From contig JBDOQK010000006.1 of NCBI GenBank assembly GCA_040437565.1, forward strand, positions 62,001 through 126,000: a stretch of 64,000 bases of DNA, read 5' to 3'. Shown here piece by piece: positions 32,001-43,401 of this stretch. The notes under the pieces were generated by a model that saw nothing but the letters and a program-made list of their open reading frames with translations, made no database searches and was not told where the DNA came from. The position numbers were made by a program, and so were the translations under genes. The stretch's first letter is position 1; every line of letters starts with the position of its first letter. The DNA is from Albugo candida (taxonomy: Eukaryota > Oomycota > Peronosporomycetes > Albuginales).

Positions 32001-34197
32001 ACTTCCAATGCTTTTGACAATCGATTTAATGCAAATTCTTGACCACAAAGCGTTTCTGCATCGTTGAGACGGTTGCAACACAGTCGATGTAAAGCGATCA
32101 TTTGCATCGTTACAGTCTTTCCAGCATGCAAACACGCGCCATGTAACGTCAATGGAGAGTTGGATTCCGGCCATTCAATTGCTTGTAAAGCGTATAGAAT
32201 CCAAGCGTCTGCATCCTGTGGATCTTCCGAGACACGATGTTCCAATTGCGATAGTGTGATCATATGATTGTCGTTGGCCACAAAGTATCGAGAAGTGCTT
32301 TGTGAATTGCATACTTGTTCATTTGTGTCGTGTTTTGTTTCTAGAGCCAAATACTCTTCATTCCCAGCGGATTGCGTGTGTTCCGTCGGATCTTCCCGCT
32401 TTTCCACCGCTCTAACGCCTTCGTTTCTCATTGTTACAGCCTATTAAGCACATACCGTAATGAGAAATAGCAATTGAAAGAGAGGATTTCGTAAACCTGT
32501 GGAGCCAAAAGAACAAACTTTTCGGAGATACTTTCACGCAATTGGAAGAATGAGTCGAGTTCCATCATTGCCACTGGTGAGAGAAAGGAAAAGCTATCGG
32601 ATCCGTTTTGTGACTTGCTCTCTGACACATTTGAATCGCTGGCTGCTGAACGCTCGATATCTCCCTGGTGCTGGAATTCACAGTTTGTATCATTACAGAC
32701 TCCATTCAGCTCATAAAAACATAAAATTCTGTGCAGAAAGAATGTGAATGTGACGTTCTCCCATAGAAAAGACACAACTTCGTACTTCATTGGATCGATT
32801 CGCTCAGATCGCGGCTTTTTTGAATGCAATTGTAAAAGGACCGAATCTCTTTCTGGATCGAATGGCCGTTTGTATGTCTTGTAGTAATTCTCGATACATC
32901 TTAGCGACACTTGTTCGTTTCTGCAAGTAGCGGCATTCTCGTTGACAGTTGTTTTCGGGATTTGAGACGTTTGAGAATGGAGAGGAACGGATCGTTCAAG
33001 AGCCCAGGCGAATTCTAAAGGAGTTGCGTCCTCATGACAATCCATCCTGTCGCTGCCGAATTGCAAGTACGCTCTGAATAAACGCGTTTTTAGGTTTTCG
33101 TCGACGGATTCGGAACTCTTGAGAAAAATCATAAATCGCCAGCATCGACGCATTTGTATGATCTCTTCCGTTCTTTGATGCTGATCAAATGTGCCTTTTG
33201 TTGTGTGCTTTTTAATCCGTTGGAAGGCGCAAGCAATCTGATCGAGTTCTTCTTTACCGCTTTCGATGACATCTTGAAGATCTATTGGAGCGAGATATCA
33301 GTGTCAGTTTTGGCGTCTTCTGATCCCCACGCACCCAATTGAACTGTATCATCGCATGTCCTCTGTTGTGAGTGTCCGTGTTCTGCTACAATTCCCGCAT
33401 CCTCTCGGCCTTCAATCACCTGCAATCGCCTAAGACTCTGTTTTGCCGTTTTTTTCTCTTCCTGTGCGATCTGAATGTTTCCTTGAGGGCATTGATTCGC
33501 ACAAAACTCTAAAGCATTTGCCAATTGCTGCCATGTGAGTTTCTATAGGCGAATGGATCATTTTTCCACTATCCGAATACGAGCAAATAGAAGCGACTTT
33601 CTCACATTCCCAGTGAGCAGCAGGCTTCGAGTTGCTATACGATGTAATAGCGGAAACAGCAGAGTCGATTGTTGAGTGTCATCGCTCCAATTTATTAATT
33701 GTCCTTGCTTTACTTTGAGAATTGATATTTGTTAAATATCAAAAGGNNNNNNNNNNNNNNNNNNNNNNNNNNNNNNNNNNNNNNNNNNNNNNNNNNNNNN
33801 NNNNNNNNNNNNNNNNNNNNNNNNNNNNNNNNNNNNNNNNNNNNNNCATGAACGAATTAAATTGTGTCACATTTTTATTGTGCTGATCGATTTTGCGCTT
33901 TTTGGATCGATTTTCTGGGGATGTTTGTGGGTTGGTAGGATGAGAAATGGGTGTGTCGCTAATGTTAGGGCATACGTTTCCTTCTGGTCGCTCTGAGGTA
34001 CCATTTTCGTGAGAAATAACGTCATTGTGAATACCATTTCGCATGTTTGAGCATTTGAGTTGTGTGTGTCTCTCCTTTAGAGCTTTCTCACGCAATAAGA
34101 GACGTTTCCTTACGATTTCCAATTCATTTTTTTCGCTTTGAAGCTGTTGCAAACGCTCTTCCAGTTGCCTTTTGGAAAGATTTGCGTGCAGTATCAT
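29051..34197 (-). CDS. ZFC3H1-like RNA-processing protein with HAT repeats and a C-terminal LRR region
   Basis: Minus strand. Supported exons: 34197-33847 (running into a gap), an exon ending at 33606, 33542-33335, 33281-32497, 32440-29051; introns 53-63 nt. The N-terminal exon is coiled coil (KRQLEERLQQLQSEKNELE). The third and fourth join as VQL|DLQDVIESGKEE. The zf-C3H1 motif is CFYELNGVCNDTNCEFQH. The last exon (1130 codons) has HAT/TPR-like repeats (DADAWILYALQAIE, SESLWLLYLNLF, YHLWLFYLSI, KALWELVFRLE), then four or five leucine-rich repeats, an acidic linker and a C-x2-C pair. ZFC3H1 acts with MTR4 in nuclear RNA retention and decay; HAT repeats are typical of RNA-processing factors. 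The LRR tail is not known to me in this family. Linkage of the first exon across the gap is inferred. Confidence 0.72.
33747..33846. other. assembly gap, 100 N
   Basis: A placeholder gap inside the ZFC3H1-like gene. Unlike most other gaps here, its flanks are not duplicated, so real sequence is probably missing. Confidence 0.9.
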
Positions 34198-34336
34198 AAT
34201 CGCAAAAGCAATGTCAACGTGTCGTTCTTAACATGTTATTGCAGTTAAAGATAGCTAATGGGTCTAAAGGATATGTTAAATGCTATTTATATGGCGCGAT
34301 GTTTGGGATCAGTTTGCTGCTTCTTTGAGATAAATA

Positions 34337-35140
34337 ATGAAATCGGTGCAAGTCATTACGGATGGAAATCGTCGGCAAGGTGATATGAATGATAACGAGC
34401 AGAAGCAGTGTGTACACGGTGCAGTAAAAATGCTATTATGTTGTGATTAAAGCTTACAGGTATTATTCAAGATGTTGTGAATTGGTTTATGAGGAATGCA
34501 CAATTGAATGCCGAGGGCGAATGTAAAGATGGTAAGGATACAGTCATAAAGAATGGTAATCTCTCTCATCGTTTCTCATCCCTTCAGATCTGAAAGCGCT
34601 CGAAGAACAGTTGGAAATACAACTTCCTGCGGTACATCAATGTTTCATGATCATGTCGTATCTGATTACTGAACTGATTGAATAAAATGATAGGGGTTAT
34701 TAGCTTTATTGGAAGCCCAAAGCGGTGGCATATGGTTTGAGGAATCAAAGGTAAACCTCTCGTCATTGTGTACTATATAAATTTTCACCCCAAGTTCGTA
34801 GCTGTTATCAGCAAAGGTAAAAACAAAGCATATCGTATCAACTCGTACTTAAACGGACATATAGGGCATCTCTGATACAACTTCAACTGCAACCTCTCAC
34901 AGCGATTGGAAAGCAGCATACATTCCTTTTGCTTCTGATTCGGATGGATCTTTGCTGATTATCGACACGTCGGAAGGCAACGCTGTCTATTTTTTTCACG
35001 AGGACGGGAAGGGCAAGAAAGTGTCTGTATCATTCTCCCAATTCCTGGAAGACTTTCGCAATCAATTACTATCGAATCGATTCAGCTTTGTTCAAGATGT
35101 CGGACTTGTGGAACGCTCGTGTTCTCTCAAGAAAAAATAA
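34337..35140 (+). CDS. SMI1/KNR4 (SUKH) domain protein, 168 aa, with a 15-nt exon
   Basis: Six exons: 34337-34379, 34460-34531, 34588-34631, 34694-34750, 34802-34816, 34865-35140; five GT-AG introns of 48-80 nt. The fifth exon is just 15 nt and encodes LLSAK. Joined, the protein reads ALEEQLEIQLPA|GLLALLEAQSGGIWFEESK, then WKAAYIPFASDSDGSLLIID and VYFFHEDG, which is the SUKH (SMI1/KNR4) fold. The family includes yeast Knr4, a regulator of cell-wall syn­thesis and cell integrity signalling, and many bacterial immunity proteins. Its exact role here cannot be told. It is divergent from the ZFC3H1-like gene (ATGs 140 bp apart), so the two probably share a promoter. Confidence 0.8.
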
Positions 35141-35249
35141 TATCTAAGCAATTAAGTATGGAGCATTAAGGCACACTTTGTTTTTTCCCTAAAAACATTA
35201 CGCTATTTGTGTAAAATCTTATCACTTGAGATTTTGTTCAGAATGTATG

Positions 35250-36032
35250 TCATACAGTAATCTTTGCCTCAATACGCTCCAAACACTTTCGACGGAACTT
35301 TTGGAAGGGCCAACACGCCATACAATTCTCAAATTCCGCAGCATCAATGTCATCGGAAGCCAGATTAGTGGTAGTACCGTGATTCCCGGCCGTGTGTTCA
35401 GCAGTGATTGCAAGTGCCTCATACCATTCGAAGAAGTGGTCGTTGCTATTAAACAGAAAAAACTCGAAAATTCGACCGGCAGGATCGAAGACGAACAAAC
35501 CTCCTATTGTGGTTGCTTCCACACGCGCTACTTTCAATTCAAGTAATGGCTCAACTCCACAAATTGGCTGTTCGACGATTGTTAAAAGACGATTATTCAA
35601 AGTGGCAAAGACTTTCACCCATGATTCTGATTTTAAAAGATCTCGTTTCCAGAACACCCAAGTCTCTAGAAATGGTCCTTCTCCAGTATCCTCTGATGAA
35701 GTCGGAGAAGTAACGAATTTTCGAGTATTCTCTGTCTCTTGAGCTGCATGATGGGCGCTTTCTCTCGATCCAGAGCTTATTTGCGCGGTCGTTGCAACGG
35801 ATGTTCGGCTATTGGCAAAATTTGGCGGTTTGCTATGGAGAAGTGTGTTCGTAACAGCTGATATTCGTGAGCGTGTCTGCCAAAATCGATCTTCTGTGTT
35901 CTCACACTGCATCTCCACAAAAAGTGTCTTCTTTTGTTTCTTCTTTTGCACGTTCGAAGAGCCAATCAGAAAAAAATTCAAACCTTTTAAATCTAATGAA
36001 TTGGAGTGACTTGAAGTTGCAAATGAACCCAT
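35250..36032 (-). CDS. PH-domain protein, 260 aa
   Basis: Intronless frame from ATG. The first ~115 residues are polar, with a lysine run (QKKKQKK) that could be a localisation signal. A pleckstrin-homology domain spans about 115-215: GPFLETWVFWKRD strand, FATLNNRLLTIVEQP, then GGLFVFDPAGRIFEFFLFN, and the terminal helix FFEWYEALAITAE with the family's invariant tryptophan. PH domains bind phosphoinositides or proteins at membranes. No catalytic domain is attached. Its neighbour on the same strand is a receptor-phosphoinositide phosphatase fusion, which makes a shared lipid theme possible but unproven. Confidence 0.75.
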   Translation of the reverse strand: MGSFATSSHSNSLDLKGLNFFLIGSSNVQKKKQKKTLFVEMQCENTEDRFWQTRSRISAVTNTLLHSKPPNFANSRTSVATTAQISSGSRESAHHAAQETENTRKFVTSPTSSEDTGEGPFLETWVFWKRDLLKSESWVKVFATLNNRLLTIVEQPICGVEPLLELKVARVEATTIGGLFVFDPAGRIFEFFLFNSNDHFFEWYEALAITAEHTAGNHGTTTNLASDDIDAAEFENCMACWPFQKFRRKCLERIEAKITV

Positions 36033-36237
36033 TTCGCTTGAAGAAACACTTGGTAGCTAATACCCCTTACAACTCGATTTCGAACTAGTCAGTATCGATG
36101 CAGTACAATGACAGTTGCCTTCCACTTTTAATTCTTTAACTAAAGACAATAAATTTCACTCCTATTCAACATTCAAGGTATTGCACGTTCTAGCACGTTC
36201 TATAATGACATGACAGTACAGGCACTTCCATAAGCTT

Positions 36238-39200
36238 CTAACTAACATTTCCCACACCACCAAGTTGATCCGGACATCGATACTCTTCAGGCAACAAAGA
36301 TCGCTGTAATTTATTAAAAGCAAATTGTCGTTTACCGGTATTTTTGAGCGCATTTTCGATCCGAACGCCATGACTTCGCATCACCGAAACAGTCGCAGGG
36401 ATACGATGTTCCGGTAAATCGTGATGTCGATGCAGAATACGCACTTGTTCTAACGTCACTGACATTGCTGTACGATCTTTTGCACTTTTACACACAGTCA
36501 CACGCCCTCCTCCAAGTTCGCGACATAAATCAGACGATTTTTGTAATATTTCGGGTCGTTTCGTCTTGACCAAACTCTGAGCAGCATCCAGTACATACGC
36601 TTCCAATGCGTGGAATTCCTGTGCGACTTGATCTTTTGTCAATTGTAGCGATAATTTAGATCCATTGCGATTCAATCGAGCGAATGAGTGCGTCGAATCC
36701 GATAACGCGACAGCCAAGCGACAGTATCGCTCACAATACGCGCGCAATGGCTTCAGATTATTCATATTGATCATATCTTGAAGCTCTGTTTTGGCTCGTT
36801 CCGTGTTATTCGCAATCGTTTGCATCTCATTGATTCCTTGTGTGAATAGAAGCGGAATCACTGAAATTTCTCCACCATTCGCTAGTCGTTCCGGTAATTC
36901 AACCAATCCTGTCACGACTTGCACGGTCACGACATATTTCATTGGATATTTTGCATCAGAAGACGGCTGTGAAGACACTTGAACTTTAACAATTCCCGCG
37001 TCTTCGTTCGGATCTTTGACACGTCTCGACACGCGAAAGGAAAACCGACCTGTTGGGCGATCGCGAACATCTTGGATCACAAACGATACACACGACAAAT
37101 TCGCGATGGCACCGGCCATATCTTCAATCATTCCAATCTCTTTTCCATGCGTTGAAAGTAGTGACTCTACTTGAAAGAGAAATCCCAATTTGGAAAGCAT
37201 ACGAAGCACATGAACACCTGCATCGGCGTCAAAACTCTGTATTGCAACTTCCACTTTCCGCACAAAACTCGCAGTCAATGCAGCCAATGCCTGCGCAAAG
37301 CAACAGTCCATACGAAGCTGTAAGTCCCACTGAAGGTCGTCATATTGCTGTAACTCTTCTGGCCATTTCGCTCGATCTAATTCCGAATGCGCCATTTTCT
37401 CTTGCATCTTTAAAAGTCGAGCTTGAAAAGACATAATTCCGCCCTTATTGAATTTGTAGCAATGTGCTGCAAACGCACCGACGGTCGTGAAATCGTACAC
37501 AGTGATATCTTTCGACGACCGTCGTTTTTCCTCATTCAAAAACGCACTTGTTGGACCAATGAGTAAATCTTGTATATGTAAATTGATTGGAACAAATCGT
37601 AAAGCTTCATTTTTCTTCTCCACACTCGCTTTAAAGTATTGTTTGTGTTTATCACGACCAACCAGTAGTTGTACATTCTTTCGGAGTGTTGAAACGTATT
37701 CTTTCCTTTTTTTCACACGATTTTCAAGCCATTCTTTAGACAATGCGGTATCGCCTTCATCCTGTATTTGACCAATCAGCGTCCCATAAAACCCTCGAGC
37801 TTGCTTGTCTTTTTTCTGATTCAAAAAGGATCTCAATTCTTCTCGAGCCTTTTCGGCTTGTTCCTGGCGCTGAACTGCGAGAATCTCCAGCAGCTGACGT
37901 GGAATACAATTGGCATACGTGCTTTCTTGCAGATCTTCGACCACAAGTCCACCAATACCGTCGTCTGAGTCGTATTGAAAGAACCGAATCAGATTTCCAA
38001 TTGATTTGTGCGCGAGCATATCGTCTTTTACGTGCACATCACCGGGCATCATCACTGTCTGAACACTCAATTCGGCATTTCGTTTATCGCCTTCCAGAAT
38101 AGCGTTCATTTCTTGGAGAAGCTTATTGTCTTTGCCCATTACATTCGATAAATTTTCATCGTGAGGATACACGTGAAGCGGTTGACTGCTGGCGGCTGCG
38201 TCCAAGACTGCTTGTGACGATGTGACAAATTCCAATACGGGCTGAAACAATGTCATTTCGTACGAAACAGCGTCTTTTGTATCCATTGAATTCACATCTG
38301 ATTCCAAATAATCAGCTGAAAGACTGGAAGTCTCGAGTCTTTTCTTCCGACTTTGAATGGTGCTCGCATGAACCATGAAATGGAGTAACGTATTGGATGC
38401 TGGACCGACCACAGGAACTTCGAGAACAGCCACAAATGGAAACACTGCATGTTGTTGTGTTTGTGCACTCACACGTTCAGTGCTTCCCACGCAAATCCAA
38501 GGCACATTCTGCTCAATAGTTTGAAGTGATATTGAAGCCGGTAAAGGACGTCGCGATGTGAAGAAATCCAATGATACAAAACACGTGCGATCGAATTCTG
38601 CGGGTAATTTAACTCGAACAATAAGACGGAGTTTGGTGCTGGGATCATCGCTTCCTAAAATCGATTCGGAGATACTTAATCGATTGGATTGAAGTTTGGC
38701 GTAATGATGCGTGTTTGGCGATGCGACTGACGAGCGTGGGGTGAGATTGAATACGTCGGCTTTGACAGATATACGTGCGACCGAATTACGAGTCTCATTA
38801 TGTATTGCTTCAGTTTGTGGATTCCATTGTAAGAAAAGCAATAGTAAAGGTGGTAATCCTTGTGGTAGCCAGCTGATGAATATGTACCACACTACATCCG
38901 ATAATTCGCTATGTTCGCCTTGAAACGAGACGTATTGAGCGATGTAAATGACTTGTGCGGATATGTATAGTACACATGTGGTTGCGATGATACTGTAGAA
39001 GATAGCCAATGACTTTCGGATTTGCGACTCGGAGGGATCCTCATTTAGCATTAAATGACGACCACGACTCATAACCATACATCCTAGAATCATGAGTAAG
39101 ACAGTGTACACAATAAAACCAGCGCCGAGTAAAAGATAGAAAAACTGCATTTGGCACTGGATGACACTTTGTCGAACGGTTTTACCACCGGCAGCCAATG

Positions 39201-41146
39201 GAATTTGACATTCTTCCACTGAATCACAACGTAATGTTTCAATATCGTAGACACAGTATAGTTTGTCGTGAATCATGCCCATGGTTACAATCAAACATGC
39301 AAGGATAACGCCATTTACGATAAAATAAGCGAGTACCACCGGTGATTTGATGGTAAGTTTCTTAAATCCTCGGAAAGATAACACGGTTGCCCTACAAAGT
39401 AAATGTGAGTAATGAGTTAAAAAAAGTGTGAACGCATGTACCAGTGAAAGCATAATGATAGAATCATAACCGTATTGAAAAAGTATTGAGCCGCAAACCA
39501 GTAAACATAAAGTTTAGATGGTTGTATAACCCACAATAGTGAGCCCGCACACGCGACCGCAAAAGAGAAAAGCGCTGATATCGCAACCATATCGGTCCAT
39601 AACGTCGACATGGTGAGGGGTAACCCATGCTGTAATTCCTTATTAGTAAAATACAATACGGTAAAAAATGGTGTCTGCGTACCCATTTGATAATAACCAA
39701 AGACGATAAAAAGCAAAACCCATACACGACGATGGAGATTACATCTAATGGTGAGATCTTGATTGCTCGTTGTGCTACATAACAGTCATGAGGTCTATAT
39801 TCATACCGCACCTAGCTGGTTCCTTACCTTTATTCACAGAAAAAAATGGAAATGCCGTGTTATCGACAGCCAAACTCAGACCTTGATATGCAGCCAAATA
39901 CACCGTATCGATCTGATCGAATTGCTTGCTGGGATTCATAAAGTGTTTAAATTGTATCTTCAGACGATCGCCATTGTCTATGGATATATTTTGTTGAGTG
40001 GGAATCGTAAAACTGATATTTGCGTAGCCAACTCGCAAGTCCAAATCTACCGATTGTATCGATTTTTGGGCTGGAAAAAATAGAGTCGCACTATCGATTG
40101 AACGAATTAGCGGGGAAAACGTACTTTCCAGATTCTGAGCTACCCGAAGAAGGAAAAAGGCCCCGGGATATAAACTTGAACCACTACGAAACGATAACGA
40201 GATGGTTGTGGGTCGCATCATTTCCAAATTATCAGCAATAACTTTGACGTTTGTGAAGGTTCCAATTAGTTTATAGGAGGAAGACGTCAATGTGATTTGA
40301 AATGCTTGCTTGGCTGCTGGCATCTTTGATTGTAATGTATCAAAACACCCAACTCCTTGAAATTTGAAAACCAATTGATTTTGCTCGGAAAAACTTCCAG
40401 GATTGGAACGTGTGGAAATCGATTTGACTTGGAAATTGTATTGCTGCCTTGATTCAATCAAAAGGCGGAGAGCGTCCATGCTCATGGTAAATGTGGATAC
40501 ATTGTTTCCGTACACACAAGGCACATTCACGGAGCCAATGGAGCACGTGACCTCGGTATCTGTCGGTCCCCACTGTGACGGCATATCAAGCGCAATAGAC
40601 GAGTCGAAAACGCAACTACTTTGTCGTAAGGAATCATACGTAAGATCCAGATCGGAAAATAGACGTGGGAAATTGTATTTAGTGGTGGCGGTCAATGCGC
40701 AATGACGACAGGTTCCATTGGCCGACGAATCGATCTCCATCGAAGGCAAATCACTCAAAGTGAAGCCGAGACTCTGAATGTGCGATATGCCACAAGCATT
40801 TATACAGGAAGAAATATCAGTGAATTGTGGTTTTTTGGGTGTGTACACACATTTGGATTCCTCACAATGGTAACCAAATGTGTCCTGCATTTCAATTGGA
40901 GGGATATATCCAATGAGAAAGGTTGCTAGTAAAATAAGGCCAATGNNNNNNNNNNNNNNNNNNNNNNNNNNNNNNNNNNNNNNNNNNNNNNNNNNNNNNN
41001 NNNNNNNNNNNNNNNNNNNNNNNNNNNNNNNNNNNNNNNNNNNNNAGAAAGGTTGCTAGTAAAATAAGGCCAATGGGAAGTTGAGTGCGATGATAACGTC
41101 GTCGTGCGATTTTGGTAGGAACGCAAGACTGAGTCCCACTGTTCAT
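36238..41146 (-). CDS. seven-transmembrane receptor fused to inositol-polyphosphate 4-phosphatase, about 1552 aa
   Basis: Exons 41146-39828 (crossing an artefact gap), 39757-39442, 39391-36238; introns 70 and 50 nt. Collapsing the 30-bp duplication at the gap leaves the frame open. Order: signal anchor (GLILLATFLIGYI), a Cys-containing extracellular region of about 360 residues, then seven hydrophobic helices (starting VWVLLFIVFGYY, then VAISALFSFAVACAG, AAQYFFNTVMILSLCFHW, LAYFIVNGVILACLIV, FFYLLLGAGFIVYTVLLMIL, IFYSIIATTCVLYISAQVI and YIFISWLPQGLPPLLLLFL). A long cytosolic part ends with the INPP4 phosphatase signature CKSAKDRT (C-x5-R) near 36470-36492. INPP4 enzymes remove the 4-phosphate of PI(3,4)P2. 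GPCR-bigram proteins with lipid-signalling domains are known from oomycetes. The first intron could instead end at 39775. Confidence 0.82.
40916..41075. repeat. 30-bp assembly duplication around a 100-N gap (40946-41045)
   Basis: Bases 40916-40945 recur at 41046-41075 on either side of 100 N. Merging them restores a continuous open frame through the signal anchor of the receptor gene. Confidence 0.9.
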
Positions 41147-41794
41147 TTCTATAGACGACCATGCGTGGAAAATGAGATAAAAATGTAACCTGAATGCTTC
41201 GATGTAACCATTCTGTAAATGACTCCATAACGAACATGTAATATTCGATAAAAGCATTCTTGTTTGCTTATGTGTAAAGAGTGGAGCACGTGAAGGTCCT
41301 TGACGCACACGGCGAGTATATTTCGTTGCTGACTGTAGCGTTCCGAGTATGTGATTTAGTCGTCTCTGTAAATCTGAATTTGATTATGTAGACTCCGTGT
41401 GGAGGAATAGAGACACAGCAGATGGGGGAGCGACTGGAGTTTTCACTCTGGAATTCAATAGGTTTTTGAATTAGTAATGCGCAAATTGTCTTTTTTTATA
41501 AATCACTATCCTTCCGTCGGTATTAAAAGAGATAGAGCTATCGCAGTCACAAATAATCATCTTATACAGCGCCAACCCTAGTTGCCACTTTCGCTCTATT
41601 GTCTGCACGTTGTTACCTTTCCCTACCGCTCCATGGAGACTAGGGTCTGTAAGTAGTGTGTAGCTCACTACACACATNNNNNNNNNNNNNNNNNNNNNNN
41701 NNNNNNNNNNNNNNNNNNNNNNNNNNNNNNNNNNNNNNNNNNNNNNNNNNNNNNNNNNNNNNNNNNNNNNNNNNNNNCATAATTCGAAATCGGT
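41147..41794. other. divergent intergenic region with a 100-N gap (41678-41777)
   Basis: Lies between the receptor-phosphatase gene and the NAR1-like gene. The left flank of the gap ends in a hairpin (GTGTGTAG-CTCA-CTACACAC, about 41656-41676). The gap flanks are not duplicated. No gene supported. An upstream ATG for the receptor at 41257 is possible. Confidence 0.5.
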
Positions 41795-43397
41795 ATGGTA
41801 CGTGTTTTATTCCTTCGTTTATGGTGCGTGACATCATTGCACATATCTGATTCGACCTCTTTTGACGAATTAGGCGTCTGTTTTCCTTGGGGACTTGAAT
41901 GATTACATCCAACCTTCGCAGGCGTGCGTGAACCCGCTTTTCGTGGGTACGCAAAACTTACCCGAATCAGAAGCAATATCGGATTCAAAAAGAGTCACAC
42001 TCGCGATTGAAGACGATTGGAACCAAGATAGCAAAGCACTCGAAACGAAACCGAACATTATACGTCAGACCGCACAACAACGAGCAACTATTACATTGGA
42101 TGATTGCTTAGCGTGCAGTGGTTGTGTTACGTCTGCTGAAACAGTTTTGATCACACAACAAAGTTATGTAGACATGTTGGAAAAACTACGACTGACACCC
42201 TCACCATACTCCAAAAAAATTATGACTGTGTCGTCGGCCTCACGTGCGTCCTTGGCAGCACATTTTGATCTCCCAATTCATGTAGTCCACTGCAAATTGG
42301 TGACATTCTTTCGAACATTAGGTTTCGACCTTATTTTCGATACCGGCTGCTGTGAGAATATGATGTTGCTTGAAGCCCGTGAAGAATTCCTATACCGGTA
42401 TCAGAATCAGACAAATCCAACACCTTGGAATCGTTCTCAGACAGAATCAGATGCTGACCCAGCAATTCTCTCCCCATCGACAGCGCTACCAATGTTGGCT
42501 TCTTCGTGTCCAGGCTGGATCTGTTATGCAGAGAAGACCCAACCAAACGCCCTTCCATTCATCGATACCACCAAATCGCCGCAACAGATCGCTGGGACAA
42601 TCGTAAAAGAATTTCTGAGTCGAGATTTCCACATCGACTCAGAACAGATGTTCCACGCCACATTGATGCCGTGTTTTGATAAGAAACTGGAAGCGTCCAG
42701 AAAAGAATTCCAACGATCTGAAGACACTTGTCGTGATGTGGATTGTGTGCTTGCAACTAGCGAATTGATAGAACTCTTTCAAGCTTTGCAAATCGATTTC
42801 AAAAAGTTAGAAGAAGCTTCTTTACATGAGAAAGAAGCTCAGTACAGTGGAGTTTCCCCAGACGGTCGGATTGTGTACGGATCCAGCCCGTTAGCTACGT
42901 CTGGCGGTCAACTTGAGCATATTTTTCGATATGCAGCCAAAACGTTGTTCGACATTGAAATTCGTGGTCCACTGGAATATTCCGTCGGGAGAAATCTTGA
43001 TTTTCGTGAGGTTTCTCTATCCGTTCAAGGGAAAGTGGTCTTAAATTTCGCGATCGCATACGGTTTTCGCAATATTCAATCAATTATTACAAAACTTCGA
43101 CGTGGAAAATGCTCGTATCATTATGTGGAAATCATGGCGTGCCCCGGCGGTTGTCTGAATGGCGGCGGTCAAATCAAGCCTTCAAGCAGTCTAGAGTCTT
43201 CTGCATTAGTATCGACCGTGACAAAACGCTTCCAAGAGTTGGAAGAATGTGATCCAGAAAAAGACGATTTCTGCAAATTTATTTATGGAACGTATTTGGG
43301 CAAACCATTTTCCGAAATGGCACAAAGCGCTCTTCACACAACGTATCGAGCTGTCCCGAAATTGGAACAAGCCAATCCGCTGGGAATTCGATGGTGA
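41795..43397 (+). CDS. NAR1/NARF (IOP1) cytosolic Fe-S assembly protein, 508 aa
   Basis: The ATG at 41795-41797 is itself a complete coding exon: a 76-nt GT-AG intron follows at once (41798-41873), and exon 2 (41874-43397) gives M|ASVFLGDLNDYIQPSQACV, closely like the MASPF... start of animal NARFL. Iron-sulphur ligands are all present: SQAC, then DDCLACSGC, then SSCPGW, LMPCFDKK and MACPGGCLNGGG. This [FeFe]-hydrogenase-like protein works in the cytosolic iron-sulphur assembly pathway, delivering clusters to nuclear and cytosolic proteins. Length matches the family. Without the split start, the frame has only a TTG at 41895. The stop lies 4 bp from the stop of the convergent COX10 gene. Confidence 0.93.
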
Positions 43398-43401
43398 GCT
43401 T

